This document shows positions 57,112 to 64,000 of a stretch of DNA of 64,000 nucleotides, piece after piece. The notes under the pieces are model-generated. The model saw nothing but the letters and a program-made list of their open reading frames with translations. It searched no databases and was not told the DNA's origin. Made by a program: the position numbers and the translations under genes. Position 1 is the first letter of the stretch. Every line of letters begins with the position of its first letter. Origin of the DNA: Streptomyces actuosus (lineage in GTDB: Bacteria; Actinomycetota; Actinomycetes; Streptomycetales; Streptomycetaceae); contig NZ_JAFFZS010000007.1 in NCBI RefSeq assembly GCF_016921115.1, positions 124,001-188,000 on the forward strand, in the 5' to 3' direction.

Positions 57112-58859
57112 CTCAGTGCCTCCTTCACCTGCGCCACCGTGAGCCACCGCTGCGGTGCCAGGACCTTCGTCACCTGAGGGGCGAAGGACGGGGACGACAC
57201 CACCACCTCGGCCGTCGGGCCGTCCGCGATCACCTCGCCCTCGGCGAGCAGGACGACCCGGTGGGCCAGCTCGGCCGCCAGCTCCACATCGTGGGTGGCG
57301 AGCACGATCGCGTGGCCGTCCGCGGCGAGCGCGCGCAGGTGGGCGATCAGGCGGGACTTCGCCGCGTAGTCCAGACCACGGGTCGGCTCGTCCAGCAGGA
57401 TCAGGGGCGGCCGGGCGGTGAGTACCACCGCCAGGGCCAGGGCCAGACGCTGGCCCTCCGACAGATCACGGGGGTGGGTGCCGTCCACCACGCCCGGCAG
57501 CAGCTCGCCCACCAGGGCCCGGCACGTGCCGCGCGCCGCCTCGGCGTCCCGGTCGGCGGCCGCGCACTCGGCCGCCACCGTGTCGGCGTAGAGCAGGTCG
57601 CGCGGCTCCTGCGGCACCAGGCCCACCCGGCGCACCAGCTCCCGCGGCGGCGTGCGGTGCGGCACCGCGCCGCCGATCCGCACCGATCCGGACGACGGCT
57701 GCACCAGGCCCACCAGCGAGCCGAGCAGCGTGGACTTGCCCGCGCCGTTGCGGCCCATCAGGGCGACGGTCTCACCGGGCCCGACCGTCAGGTCGACCCG
57801 GCGCAGTGCCTGCACCCGGCCGCGGCGTACGGCGAGCCCCCGCACCTCGGCCACCTGCGCCGCCGCGGCCGGCAGCGGCGGGGCGGCGGGTCCGCTGCCG
57901 CGCCGGAACAGCGGCCGGCGCCCCGCCCGCCGCGGGGCGGCGGACGCGGGCAGCGGCGGGGAGGGGGAGGAGAGGGCCGTCGGCAACGAGGCGGAGGACG
58001 GCGCCGCTGCCGGGGTGCCCCGCCCGGAACGGTTGCCGTCCCGGCCGTCCAGGCACTCGCGCAGACGGCCCGCCCGGCGCCGGGCGTCGCGCACCGTCAG
58101 CGGCAGCGGGGACCAGCCGGCCAGCCGTCCGAGGCCGACGACCGGCGGGTACACCGGCGACACGGCCATCACCTCGGCCGGGGTGCCGACCACCACAGCC
58201 GCGCCCGGACCGGGCAGCAGGGCGACCCGGTCGGCGTACTGCACCACCCGCTCCAGCCGGTGCTCCGCCATCAGCACCGTCGTGCCCAGGTCGTGGACGA
58301 GCCGCTGGATCACGGCGAGGACCTCCTCCGCCGCCGCCGGGTCGAGCGCGGACGTCGGCTCGTCGAGGACGAGCACCCGCGGGTGCGGGGTGAGCACGGA
58401 GCCGATGGCGACCCGCTGCTGCTGCCCGCCGGAGAGGCCGGCCAGCGGCCGTCCGCGCAGACCGGCCAGACCCAGCAGGTCCAGCGTCTCCTCCACCCGG
58501 CGCCGCATCACCTCCGGCGGCAGGCCCAGCGACTCCATGCCGTAGGCGAGTTCGTCCTCGACGGTGTCGGTGACGAAGTGGGACAGCGGGTCCTGGCCCA
58601 CCGTGCCCACGACGTCGGCGAGTTCACGCGGTTTGTGGGTGCGGGTGTCGCGCCCGGCGACCGTGACCCGGCCGGACAGGGTGCCGCCCGTGAAGTGCGG
58701 GACCAGGCCGCCGACCGCGCCGAGCACCGTCGACTTGCCGACGCCGGACGGGCCGACGAGCAGCACGAGTTCGCCCTCCGGGATTTCCAGGTCCACACCG
58801 CGCACGGCGGGCCCGGCGGCACCTTCGTACGTGACCGACACCTTCTCGAAACGGATCAC
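57108..58859 (-). CDS. ECF transporter A component with two ATPase domains
   Basis: 583 residues from GTG 58859 with GAGGAG upstream; GTGA overlaps with both neighbours. Two ABC ATPase domains in one chain (about 1-225 and 340-565). First: Walker A GPSGVGKST, signature LSGGQQQR, Walker B VLVLDEPTSALD. Second: Walker A GRNGAGKST, signature DLSEGQRLAL, Walker B LILLDEPTRGLD. A Pro/Ser/Ala-rich linker joins them. This fused AA' form occurs in several actinobacterial ECF systems. It powers the S/T membrane complex. Confidence 0.92.
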   Translation of the reverse strand: MIRFEKVSVTYEGAAGPAVRGVDLEIPEGELVLLVGPSGVGKSTVLGAVGGLVPHFTGGTLSGRVTVAGRDTRTHKPRELADVVGTVGQDPLSHFVTDTVEDELAYGMESLGLPPEVMRRRVEETLDLLGLAGLRGRPLAGLSGGQQQRVAIGSVLTPHPRVLVLDEPTSALDPAAAEEVLAVIQRLVHDLGTTVLMAEHRLERVVQYADRVALLPGPGAAVVVGTPAEVMAVSPVYPPVVGLGRLAGWSPLPLTVRDARRRAGRLRECLDGRDGNRSGRGTPAAAPSSASLPTALSSPSPPLPASAAPRRAGRRPLFRRGSGPAAPPLPAAAAQVAEVRGLAVRRGRVQALRRVDLTVGPGETVALMGRNGAGKSTLLGSLVGLVQPSSGSVRIGGAVPHRTPPRELVRRVGLVPQEPRDLLYADTVAAECAAADRDAEAARGTCRALVGELLPGVVDGTHPRDLSEGQRLALALAVVLTARPPLILLDEPTRGLDYAAKSRLIAHLRALAADGHAIVLATHDVELAAELAHRVVLLAEGEVIADGPTAEVVVSSPSFAPQVTKVLAPQRWLTVAQVKEALR

Positions 58860-59938
58860 GACGGCTCCTCGGGGGCGTCCGGCTCGCGGGGTGCGACGAA
58901 AGCGGGCAGCAGCCCGACGAGGACCGCCGCCGCGGGCCACAGGGGAAGGACCGGCGCGGTGAGCGGCACCACGCCGGGATGCAGGGCCGCCGGATCGGCG
59001 GACGCGGCGAGGGTCAGCAGCGCTGCGACGCCGGCACCCGAGGCGGCGACCAGGCAGGCGCGCCCGTTCCAGCGGTCCGGGCGGTAGCGGGTGCGCGGGG
59101 TCCGCCGCCCGCCGAGCCACAGGCCCGTCAGTGCGGCGGCGAGCCCGGCCAGCAGCACCGGCAGGCCGTACACCTCGCCCTCCGCGGTGAGCAGGCCGTA
59201 CGTGCCCGCGCACACGCCGAGCAGCCCGCCGAGGGTGAGCGCGGCCGTCGTGCGGCGGATCCCGGCGGGCACGTCCGCGGTACGGCCGTACCCGCGCGCG
59301 TCCATCGCCGCCGCCAGCGCGACGGAACGCTCCAGCGCGCCCTCCAGAACCGGCAGCCCGACCTGCAGCAGCCCCCGCACCCCCCGGTCCGGGCGGCCCC
59401 GCAGCCGGCGCGCGGCGCGCAGCCGCTGCACGTCGGCGACGAGGTTCGGGGCGAAGGTGAGGGCGACGACGACCGCCACGCCCATCTCGTACAGGGCACC
59501 GGGCAGCGACTTCAGCAGCCGGGTCGGGCTCGCGAGGGCGTTCGCGGCACCCACGCACACCAGCAGCGCGGCGAGTTTCAGACCGTCGTAGAACGCGAAG
59601 AGAAGGCCTTCGGCGGTCACCCGGCCGCCCAGCCGGATGCCCTGCGCCCAGTGCGGCAGCGGCACTTCGGGAAGCGTGGCGATCACGTGTGCGCCCGGCA
59701 CGGGCGAGCCGAGGACCACGGCGAACACCAGCCGGACGACGAGGACGGCGAGGGCCAGCTTCAGGAAGGCGGAGTAGGAGCGCGACCACGGGGCGTCGGG
59801 CCGGCAGGTCGTCACGACGTACGCCGAGACCGCGAGGAGGAGGCCGAGCAGCAGGGGGTTGGTCGTCCGCGTCGCGGCCGTACCGAGCCCGAGCGCCCAC
59901 AACCACCAGGCGCCCGGGTGCACCCCGGCGTCACGCAT
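58856..59938 (-). CDS. ECF transporter T component (CbiQ-like)
   Basis: 360 residues from ATG 59938; overlaps the upstream gene by 8 bases. Five to six membrane segments. The Ala-Arg-Gly coupling motifs appear as AAMDARGYGRT (about 245-255) and the helical region before it with RPDRGVRGLLQVGLP. These contact the ATPases. An N-terminal extension of hydrophobic helices is typical. Product couples S and A components. Confidence 0.9.
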   Translation of the reverse strand: MRDAGVHPGAWWLWALGLGTAATRTTNPLLLGLLLAVSAYVVTTCRPDAPWSRSYSAFLKLALAVLVVRLVFAVVLGSPVPGAHVIATLPEVPLPHWAQGIRLGGRVTAEGLLFAFYDGLKLAALLVCVGAANALASPTRLLKSLPGALYEMGVAVVVALTFAPNLVADVQRLRAARRLRGRPDRGVRGLLQVGLPVLEGALERSVALAAAMDARGYGRTADVPAGIRRTTAALTLGGLLGVCAGTYGLLTAEGEVYGLPVLLAGLAAALTGLWLGGRRTPRTRYRPDRWNGRACLVAASGAGVAALLTLAASADPAALHPGVVPLTAPVLPLWPAAAVLVGLLPAFVAPREPDAPEEPS

Positions 59939-60596
59939 TCCGGCGCCGCTGCGCCTGCCACACCGCCGCGCCCGCGAGCACGACGACGACCGCCCCGCCG
60001 GCGACCAGCCCCAGTGACGGGCCCCCGTCCGAGGAGTCCTCGCCGGCCTGTGCCGTGCCCTCGGCCGCCCCCGGGCTCTTCGAGGCGGCCGTGCCGCCGC
60101 CCGAGACCTGTTCCCCGCAGCCGCGCCGCGGATATCCGGAGATGGCACACAGCAGGGCGTTGCTGTCGTAGCGCAGCGGCCCCGCGACGGCGGCCAGCGC
60201 CTCGGCGGTCGTGGCGTCGGGCGCGATGCGGGCGCAGGCCGTGCGCGCGGCGGGCGGGGTCTCCCCGGACGGCGCGTCGGCCGCCGTGCCGAAGTCGAGG
60301 ACGAGCGCGACCCGCTTGGCGCCCTCCCGGGCCGGGGTCGCCGCGCAGATGGCGGCGAAGTCCGCCGTGCCGCCGGGCTGCGCGGCGTCGGAGGAGTCCT
60401 CGCTGACGGCGAAGCGGAAGCCCTGGACGGCGCCGTCGGCGGGGCGTGCGGTGGACGGACCCTGCGTGGCGTACGTCCACCGGCCGCCGTCCCGCTCCCA
60501 GAACGACCAGTAGCGGTAGCCGGCGGCCTGCGCCTGCGCCGCGCTTCCCAGCAGCAGGAGCGCGGTCACCACGAGCGCGGCGGCGCGCCGGATCAC
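59931..60596 (-). CDS. SCO2322-like exported protein
   Basis: 221 residues from GTG 60596, overlapping the preceding TGA (GTGA). Signal peptide (about 1-25), then a conserved domain (YRYWSFWERDGGRWTYATQGP, CAATPAREGAKRVALVLDFG, CARIAPDATTAEALAAVAGP) and a C-terminal membrane helix followed by RRR, so it stays anchored outside. Found beside ECF transporters in Streptomyces. A role in presenting ligand to the transporter is inferred from position. It has at least three paired-looking cysteines. Confidence 0.82.
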   Translation of the reverse strand: MIRRAAALVVTALLLLGSAAQAQAAGYRYWSFWERDGGRWTYATQGPSTARPADGAVQGFRFAVSEDSSDAAQPGGTADFAAICAATPAREGAKRVALVLDFGTAADAPSGETPPAARTACARIAPDATTAEALAAVAGPLRYDSNALLCAISGYPRRGCGEQVSGGGTAASKSPGAAEGTAQAGEDSSDGGPSLGLVAGGAVVVVLAGAAVWQAQRRRNA

Positions 60597-61828
60597 TGCT
60601 GCCGCCTCTTGGCGCGTCCGCTCAGCAGGAAGCCGATGCCGATGCCGGCGACCAGGCAGACGCCGACGAACCACCAGACGCCGAAGGGGGAGCCGCTGTC
60701 GTCGGCGTCCTTGGTGTCCTTCGCGTCCGTGGCGTTCTTGGTGTCGCCGGCGGCCTCGGCCGCCTTCGGGGCCGGGCCCGTCGCGTTGAGGGCGCTCACC
60801 AGGTCCCGGCCGCCGAAGGCGCGCGGGTCGGTGCCGGTGGCGTGGGCGGCGAGGATCAGCTGGGCGTAGGCGGCCGGGCCGCTCTGCTCGGCCCAGGACG
60901 CGGCGTTCTTCTCCAGCCACTGGAGCGGCTGTCGGGCCTGCGCGGCGCCGCCCTGCGCGGCGAGGGCGACCACCGCGTCGGCGGTGTTGCCGTAGTCGGG
61001 CTGGTCGTCGGCGCCGGGGAGGGCCGAGGTGAGGTGACCGTCCTTCTGCACGGCGTGCGCGAGGTAGGCGGCGCCGTTGGCGGCGGCCTGCACCGGGGTG
61101 AGGTCGCCGGAGGCGGAGCAGGTCGGGGTCGCGGCCTGCCCGGCCTCGGCCACCAGCCCCTTGCCCAGGATGCCGAGGACCGCCGCGGCGGTCGCGTCGG
61201 CGTTGGCGGCGAGCTTGCCGTCCTTGTCGGGCTGGTAGGCGAAGGCGCCGCCGTCGGAGCACGGCAGGGCCAGCTTCACCAGCGCGTCGTAGGGCGACTT
61301 GCCGTCCTTCAGGGTGCCGGCGGGCTTCTGGCCGGCCGCGGCGAGCGCGCCGACGACGACGGAGGTGGAGTTGGCGTCGCTGGCGCCGCCGGGGGTGTAG
61401 CCCCAGCCGCCGTCCTTGTTCTGTACGGACTTCAGCCAGGCGACCGCCTTCCCGGTCTGCGCGTCGTGGCCGCCGATCGCGGCGAGGGCCTGGACGGCGG
61501 CGGCCGTGCTGTTGGTGTCGACCATCAGCTCGGCGTCACAGGCCGCGGCGGGGTCGGGGCGGAAGGCGGCGAACGCACCGTCGGCGCACTGCTGACCGGT
61601 CAGCCAGTCCACGGCCTTGTCGGCGGGCTGCACTCCCACGGTGTGCTGCGCGAGGAGAGCCAGCGACTGGCGCCACACGCCGTCGTAGGTCGGGTCGGTG
61701 CTGCCGTACAGCCCTGAGGGCAGTGCCGCGGAAGGCGACGGCGACGGGGACGCGGCGACGGCGGGCGCGGCGGCGGCACCGAGAACGGCGATACCGGCCA
61801 GGGCCGCGGCACTGCGGCGTATGTTCAT
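60593..61828 (-). CDS. Secreted alpha/alpha-toroid protein (prenyltransferase-type repeats), B12-regulated
   Basis: 411 residues from ATG 61828. Signal peptide (about 1-30, PAVAASPSP), then repeats of the prenyltransferase/squalene-cyclase type (QQCADGAFAAF, QNKDGGWGYTPGG, DSNST-AV-AL pattern) making a closed alpha/alpha barrel, a Lys/Asp-rich linker, and a C-terminal membrane helix with RAKRRQQ inside. Not an isoprenoid enzyme by context: it lacks the DxDD acid of squalene cyclases. First gene after the cobalamin riboswitch, and followed directly by transporter genes. A surface corrinoid-binding role is proposed; see findings. Confidence 0.82.
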   Translation of the reverse strand: MNIRRSAAALAGIAVLGAAAAPAVAASPSPSPSAALPSGLYGSTDPTYDGVWRQSLALLAQHTVGVQPADKAVDWLTGQQCADGAFAAFRPDPAAACDAELMVDTNSTAAAVQALAAIGGHDAQTGKAVAWLKSVQNKDGGWGYTPGGASDANSTSVVVGALAAAGQKPAGTLKDGKSPYDALVKLALPCSDGGAFAYQPDKDGKLAANADATAAAVLGILGKGLVAEAGQAATPTCSASGDLTPVQAAANGAAYLAHAVQKDGHLTSALPGADDQPDYGNTADAVVALAAQGGAAQARQPLQWLEKNAASWAEQSGPAAYAQLILAAHATGTDPRAFGGRDLVSALNATGPAPKAAEAAGDTKNATDAKDTKDADDSGSPFGVWWFVGVCLVAGIGIGFLLSGRAKRRQQ

Positions 61829-61836
61829 GATCGGCG

Positions 61837-61870
61837 GCTGCCTCTCCCTGTTGACGCAGAGGAGGGCAGC
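61837..61870 (-). promoter_or_regulatory. Shine-Dalgarno-sequestering hairpin of the B12 leader
   Basis: On the RNA, GCTGCCCTCCTCTG pairs with CAGGGAGAGGCAGC with two mismatches, so the ribosome site GGGAGAGG of the first gene lies in the stem. This fits translational control by the riboswitch upstream. Confidence 0.55.
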
Positions 61871-61945
61871 ACGGGACGGACGACCCGGGCGGCTCTGCTC
61901 CGCAGACCTCGACGGTGCCGTGCGGCGGCGGGCTGCCGCGCACGT

Positions 61946-61979
61946 GAGCCGGTCACGCACGCACAGGGAGATCCGGCTC
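61946..61979 (-). promoter_or_regulatory. Alternative helix linking aptamer and expression platform
   Basis: GAGCCGG at the 3' end of the aptamer (61979-61973) can pair with CCGGCTC just downstream (61952-61946). If used without ligand this would break the aptamer closing helix, giving a two-state switch. Confidence 0.45.
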
Positions 61980-62056
61980 GCCACGGCGACGCGGCTCACG
62001 GTTGCGGGTCAGCGCCGGAATTGCACCGGCTTTCCCCTGTACAGGTGTGATGACGA
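61960..62056 (-). ncRNA. Cobalamin riboswitch
   Basis: The RNA reads ACAGGGGAAAGCCGGTGC, AATTCCGGCGCTGACCCGCA, ACCGTGAGCC..., with the closing strand CCCTGT at 61963-61968. These are the B12-box core elements (GCCGGTGCAATTCCGGC...CTGACCCGCAACCGT). It lies 135 bases upstream of the first gene. Binding of adenosylcobalamin normally shuts off the downstream operon. Confidence 0.93.
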
Positions 62057-62063
62057 CGCGGCC

Positions 62064-62069
62064 ACTGTA
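62064..62069 (-). promoter_or_regulatory. -10 element of the B12 operon
   Basis: TACAGT on the minus strand, about 10 bases before the aptamer begins. No convincing -35. The remaining bases up to 62436 hold only the divergent promoter region of the lipoprotein gene. Confidence 0.4.
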
Positions 62070-62436
62070 CCGGCCCCCGGAACAGCGGCCGAGGGGAGCC
62101 CGGACCGAGCGGGACGAGCCTCCGCCCGGTGGCCTGCGCCGGTGGCGGCCGGCCGCCGCGCCCCGGTCGCGTCGCCGGCGGGCGCGCCCGGGCGGGCCGG
62201 ACGCCCGGCGGGGCATCACGGACGGACGCCCGCCTTTGGGGGGGCCGTGCCGCGACGGGCGTGGTCGGGGCGTCCCGCCGGTGGGAGGGCCGGGACGTCG
62301 GGCGGTGGGCGGTGATGGATGATACGGGGCGTCAGAGGGGTGTCGAGGGACGGCCGTTCGGGCACGGTGGCGGGCGGGGCGGACGTCTGTGAGACTCCGC
62401 TCGACACTGATGATCTTCCGTTGAGGGGCGAGGGGT

Positions 62437-63000
62437 ATGCGTGGGGTGGGGACGGCCGCGGTCGCGATCGTGGCACTGACGGTGCTGGCGGGATGCGGTG
62501 GCACGGGCGGGGGATCCGGAGCACCCGGCACGCCGTCGCCCGAGGTGACGGCGTCCGCGTCGCCGGCGGCGTCGAGGGCCACGGTGCCGGGCAACGCCGC
62601 CGTCCGCAGGGACATCCGGGCGGCGCTGGCGGCCGGGGGGATCACGGGGGTCCGGTTCCCGGCGGTCCGACCCGAGTTGCTGCGTGCCCACCCTTGCCAG
62701 GTGGTGGCCCAGGTCGACACCCACGTGTTGCCGGACCGCAAGGCCGTGGCCCAGGCCGTGGCTGTCCTGGAGCAGCGCGGCTGGGAGGCGGACGGGCCGT
62801 TCGACGGCGAGGACGGACTGGGCTACGGCTATTCGCTCAGCAAGGAGCACTGGATTCTGTCCCTCGCGGCCGCATCGCTGACGGAGGAGCAGCTGGCCGC
62901 CATGTTGAGCGCCGATCGGAAGCAGTCGGCCCGGAAGTTCACGGGGCTCCTGCTCTACGGGGGCACCATGGCCTGCGACACGGCTACCCCGTCCCCCTGA
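62437..63000 (+). CDS. Lipoprotein of unknown function
   Basis: 187 residues, ATG with GAGGGG upstream. Lipobox LAGC near residue 20, then a Ser/Pro/Ala linker. The mature part has a helix-rich domain (RRDIRAALAAGGITGVRF, HPCQVVAQVDTHVLPDRKAV, MACDTA) with two cysteines. Not recognised as a known family. Its 3' end overlaps the converging tetR gene by 17 bases. Divergent from the B12 operon. Confidence 0.7.
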   Translation: MRGVGTAAVAIVALTVLAGCGGTGGGSGAPGTPSPEVTASASPAASRATVPGNAAVRRDIRAALAAGGITGVRFPAVRPELLRAHPCQVVAQVDTHVLPDRKAVAQAVAVLEQRGWEADGPFDGEDGLGYGYSLSKEHWILSLAAASLTEEQLAAMLSADRKQSARKFTGLLLYGGTMACDTATPSP

Positions 63001-63622
63001 CCTCGTCGGCCGGGGGCGGCTCGATCAGCCGGCAGACCGTGTCGATGTCCGCTTTCACCTGCGCGATCGACGCCCGCCCCGACAGCCATGTGATCAGGGC
63101 GGAGAGCCAGGTGTGCTCGATGACGCGGACCACGGAGAGCTGCTCGGGGGTCGGGCGCTGAAGGCCCATCGCGTCCAGGATGATCGCGGTGGTCTGCCGC
63201 GAGACCTGGTCGACCTCGGCGGAGACGCTGCGGTCGGCGAAGGTCAGGGCGCGGACCATGGCGTCGGCCAGGTGCGGCTCCCTCTGGAGGGCGCGGAAGG
63301 CCCGCATCAGTGTCTCGGCGACCCGCTCCGCGGCCGAGTCACCGGTCGGCGGACGGCGGCGCAGCGTGCCGTGCAGGTGCTCCAGCTGGTCCTGCATGGT
63401 GGCGACCAGGAGATGGATCTTGGAGGGGAAGTAGCGGTAGAGCGTGCCGAGCGCCACCTGCGAGGCCTCCGCGACCTCACGCATCTGCACCGCGTCGAAC
63501 CCGCCCCGGCCGGCCAGTTGCGCGCTCGCCTGCAGGATGCGGCGGCGCCGGGCCTCCTGCCGCTCGGTGAGGGGCGGGGTGGCAGGGCGCCCGGTGGCGC
63601 CGCGCTTGGCTTCCGCAGGCAT
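62984..63622 (-). CDS. KstR-like TetR-family regulator
   Basis: 212 residues. TetR helix-turn-helix (about 22-75: RQEARRRRILQASAQLAGRG, FDAVQMREVAEASQVALGTLYRYFPSK) is close to mycobacterial KstR, the repressor of cholesterol/lipid genes whose ligand is a CoA thioester. A perfect KstR-type box lies in the promoter of the divergent glycosyltransferase gene. In Streptomyces the natural ligand and regulon are uncertain. Confidence 0.86.
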   Translation of the reverse strand: MPAEAKRGATGRPATPPLTERQEARRRRILQASAQLAGRGGFDAVQMREVAEASQVALGTLYRYFPSKIHLLVATMQDQLEHLHGTLRRRPPTGDSAAERVAETLMRAFRALQREPHLADAMVRALTFADRSVSAEVDQVSRQTTAIILDAMGLQRPTPEQLSVVRVIEHTWLSALITWLSGRASIAQVKADIDTVCRLIEPPPADEVRGTG

Positions 63623-63775
63623 GGGTCCCGTTCCGTGACAGTCGGTGAGGAGGCGGTGGGGCAGGGGTGACCGGAGAGATCATGGCAGGCTCCGGCCGTG
63701 GCGTGAATCACCTGATCCACTGGTCACACGACGGCTACCTGCCGGTAGATTCGGAGCCTCCTCGACGATCAAGTC

Positions 63776-63789
63776 TGTAACTTGTTCTA
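63776..63789. promoter_or_regulatory. KstR-type operator over the glycosyltransferase promoter
   Basis: TGTAACTTGTTCTA fits TnnAACnnGTTnnA at every defined position. It overlaps the -35 TTGTTC (63783-63788) of a promoter with a 17-bp spacer and -10 TAATCT (63806-63811). Confidence 0.75.
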
Positions 63790-63820
63790 GGTTAGCGTCC
63801 CGGCGTAATCTCGCGGGACC

Positions 63821-64000
63821 ATGCAGGGAGAGAGGGGCTCCGGAGTGACCGCTGAGGCCAGTCGGACGGGGTCCCCCGCGGATCGCGCCGCGGACGGCGA
63901 GCGACCGCTCGACATCGCGCTCCTGACCTACAAAGGGAACCCGTTCTGCGGCGGCCAGGGCGTCTACGTACGCCACCTGTCCCGCGAGCTGGCCCGCCTC
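63821..64000 (+). CDS. Glycosyltransferase family 4, N-terminal fragment (runs off the right edge)
   Basis: Starts at ATG 63821 (nearly leaderless from the predicted promoter) or at GTG 63845 with GGGAGAGAGGGG ahead. After a short linker, LDIALLTYKGNPFCGGQGVYVRHLSRELARL shows the N-terminal GT-B fold of GT4 enzymes, with the glycine-rich GGQGVYVRHLSREL loop. It uses a nucleotide sugar to make a glycoconjugate; the sugar and acceptor are not visible. Apparently controlled by the KstR-like protein. Confidence 0.8.
   Translation, partial: MQGERGSGVTAEASRTGSPADRAADGERPLDIALLTYKGNPFCGGQGVYVRHLSRELARL

Overview
The window is chromosomal DNA of a Streptomyces-type actinomycete. It has very high GC with strong third-position G/C bias and many GTG starts. 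Gene order matches Streptomyces core regions: the fabD-fabH-acpP-fabF cluster behind a FasR-type activator (known in S. coelicolor as SCO2386-2390), and aceE beside a DUF3052 protein and an AhpE-type peroxiredoxin. No insertion sequence, prophage or CRISPR array is visible. Most of the DNA is densely packed genes in short, often translationally coupled operons.

Layout. 1-6.5 kb: tail of a RidA-like gene, a YrdB-like membrane protein, a TetR regulator facing a GH3 beta-glucosidase, then aldose 1-epimerase and an SGNH-hydrolase lipoprotein, and DUF3145. 6.8-11.8 kb: fatty-acid synthase cluster and its regulator. 11.9-19.9 kb: pirin, serine hydrolase, MerR, DUF4429-SHOCT, DUF1023 hydrolase, a TetR/drug-exporter divergent pair and a potassium channel. 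20.2-24.3 kb: aceE, DUF3052, peroxiredoxin. 24.4-33.5 kb: a tellurium-resistance-type (Ter) island with two TerD genes, a DUF475/TerC-like membrane protein, TerA-like and extended TerD-like proteins, and a three-gene enzymatic module (CitE-like lyase, a four-domain phosphoribosyltransferase/TRSP/StiP/PELOTA fusion, HAD phosphatase). 33.5-43.6 kb: small zinc-ribbon protein, coiled-coil membrane protein, DUF4097 lipoprotein, tRNA-Val(UAC), DUF305 lipoprotein, PanE-like reductase, DedA, an apparently iron-controlled DoxX, PhoD and a secreted HNH nuclease. 43.7-51.8 kb: a manganese (yybP-ykoY) riboswitch in front of a GDT1-type exporter, a HAD phosphatase, a Zn-ribbon/peptidoglycan-binding protein, an MFS exporter with a C-terminal winged-helix domain, a GNAT protein, small conserved proteins, an FHA protein and an O-methyltransferase. 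52.2-55.9 kb: GT87-PAP2 fusion, DUF1275 and a secreted transglycosylase-like protein.

56.2-62.1 kb is the most cohesive system. A cobalamin riboswitch on the minus strand heads a coupled five-gene operon: a secreted, membrane-anchored alpha/alpha-toroid protein with prenyltransferase-type repeats, an SCO2322-like exported protein, an ECF T component, a double-ATPase ECF A protein and an ECF S component. The riboswitch argues that this is a vitamin B12 (or cobalt/corrinoid) importer. The exported toroid protein resembles the fold class of animal intrinsic factor and transcobalamin and may be its surface corrinoid receptor. The window ends with a lipoprotein, a KstR-like TetR regulator and the start of a family-4 glycosyltransferase, whose predicted promoter carries a perfect KstR-type operator.

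Regulatory elements read from sequence include two riboswitches, an iron box, a KstR box, a MerR-type 19-bp-spacer promoter, a pair of TetR operators between divergent promoters that look leaderless, and several strong bidirectional hairpin terminators.
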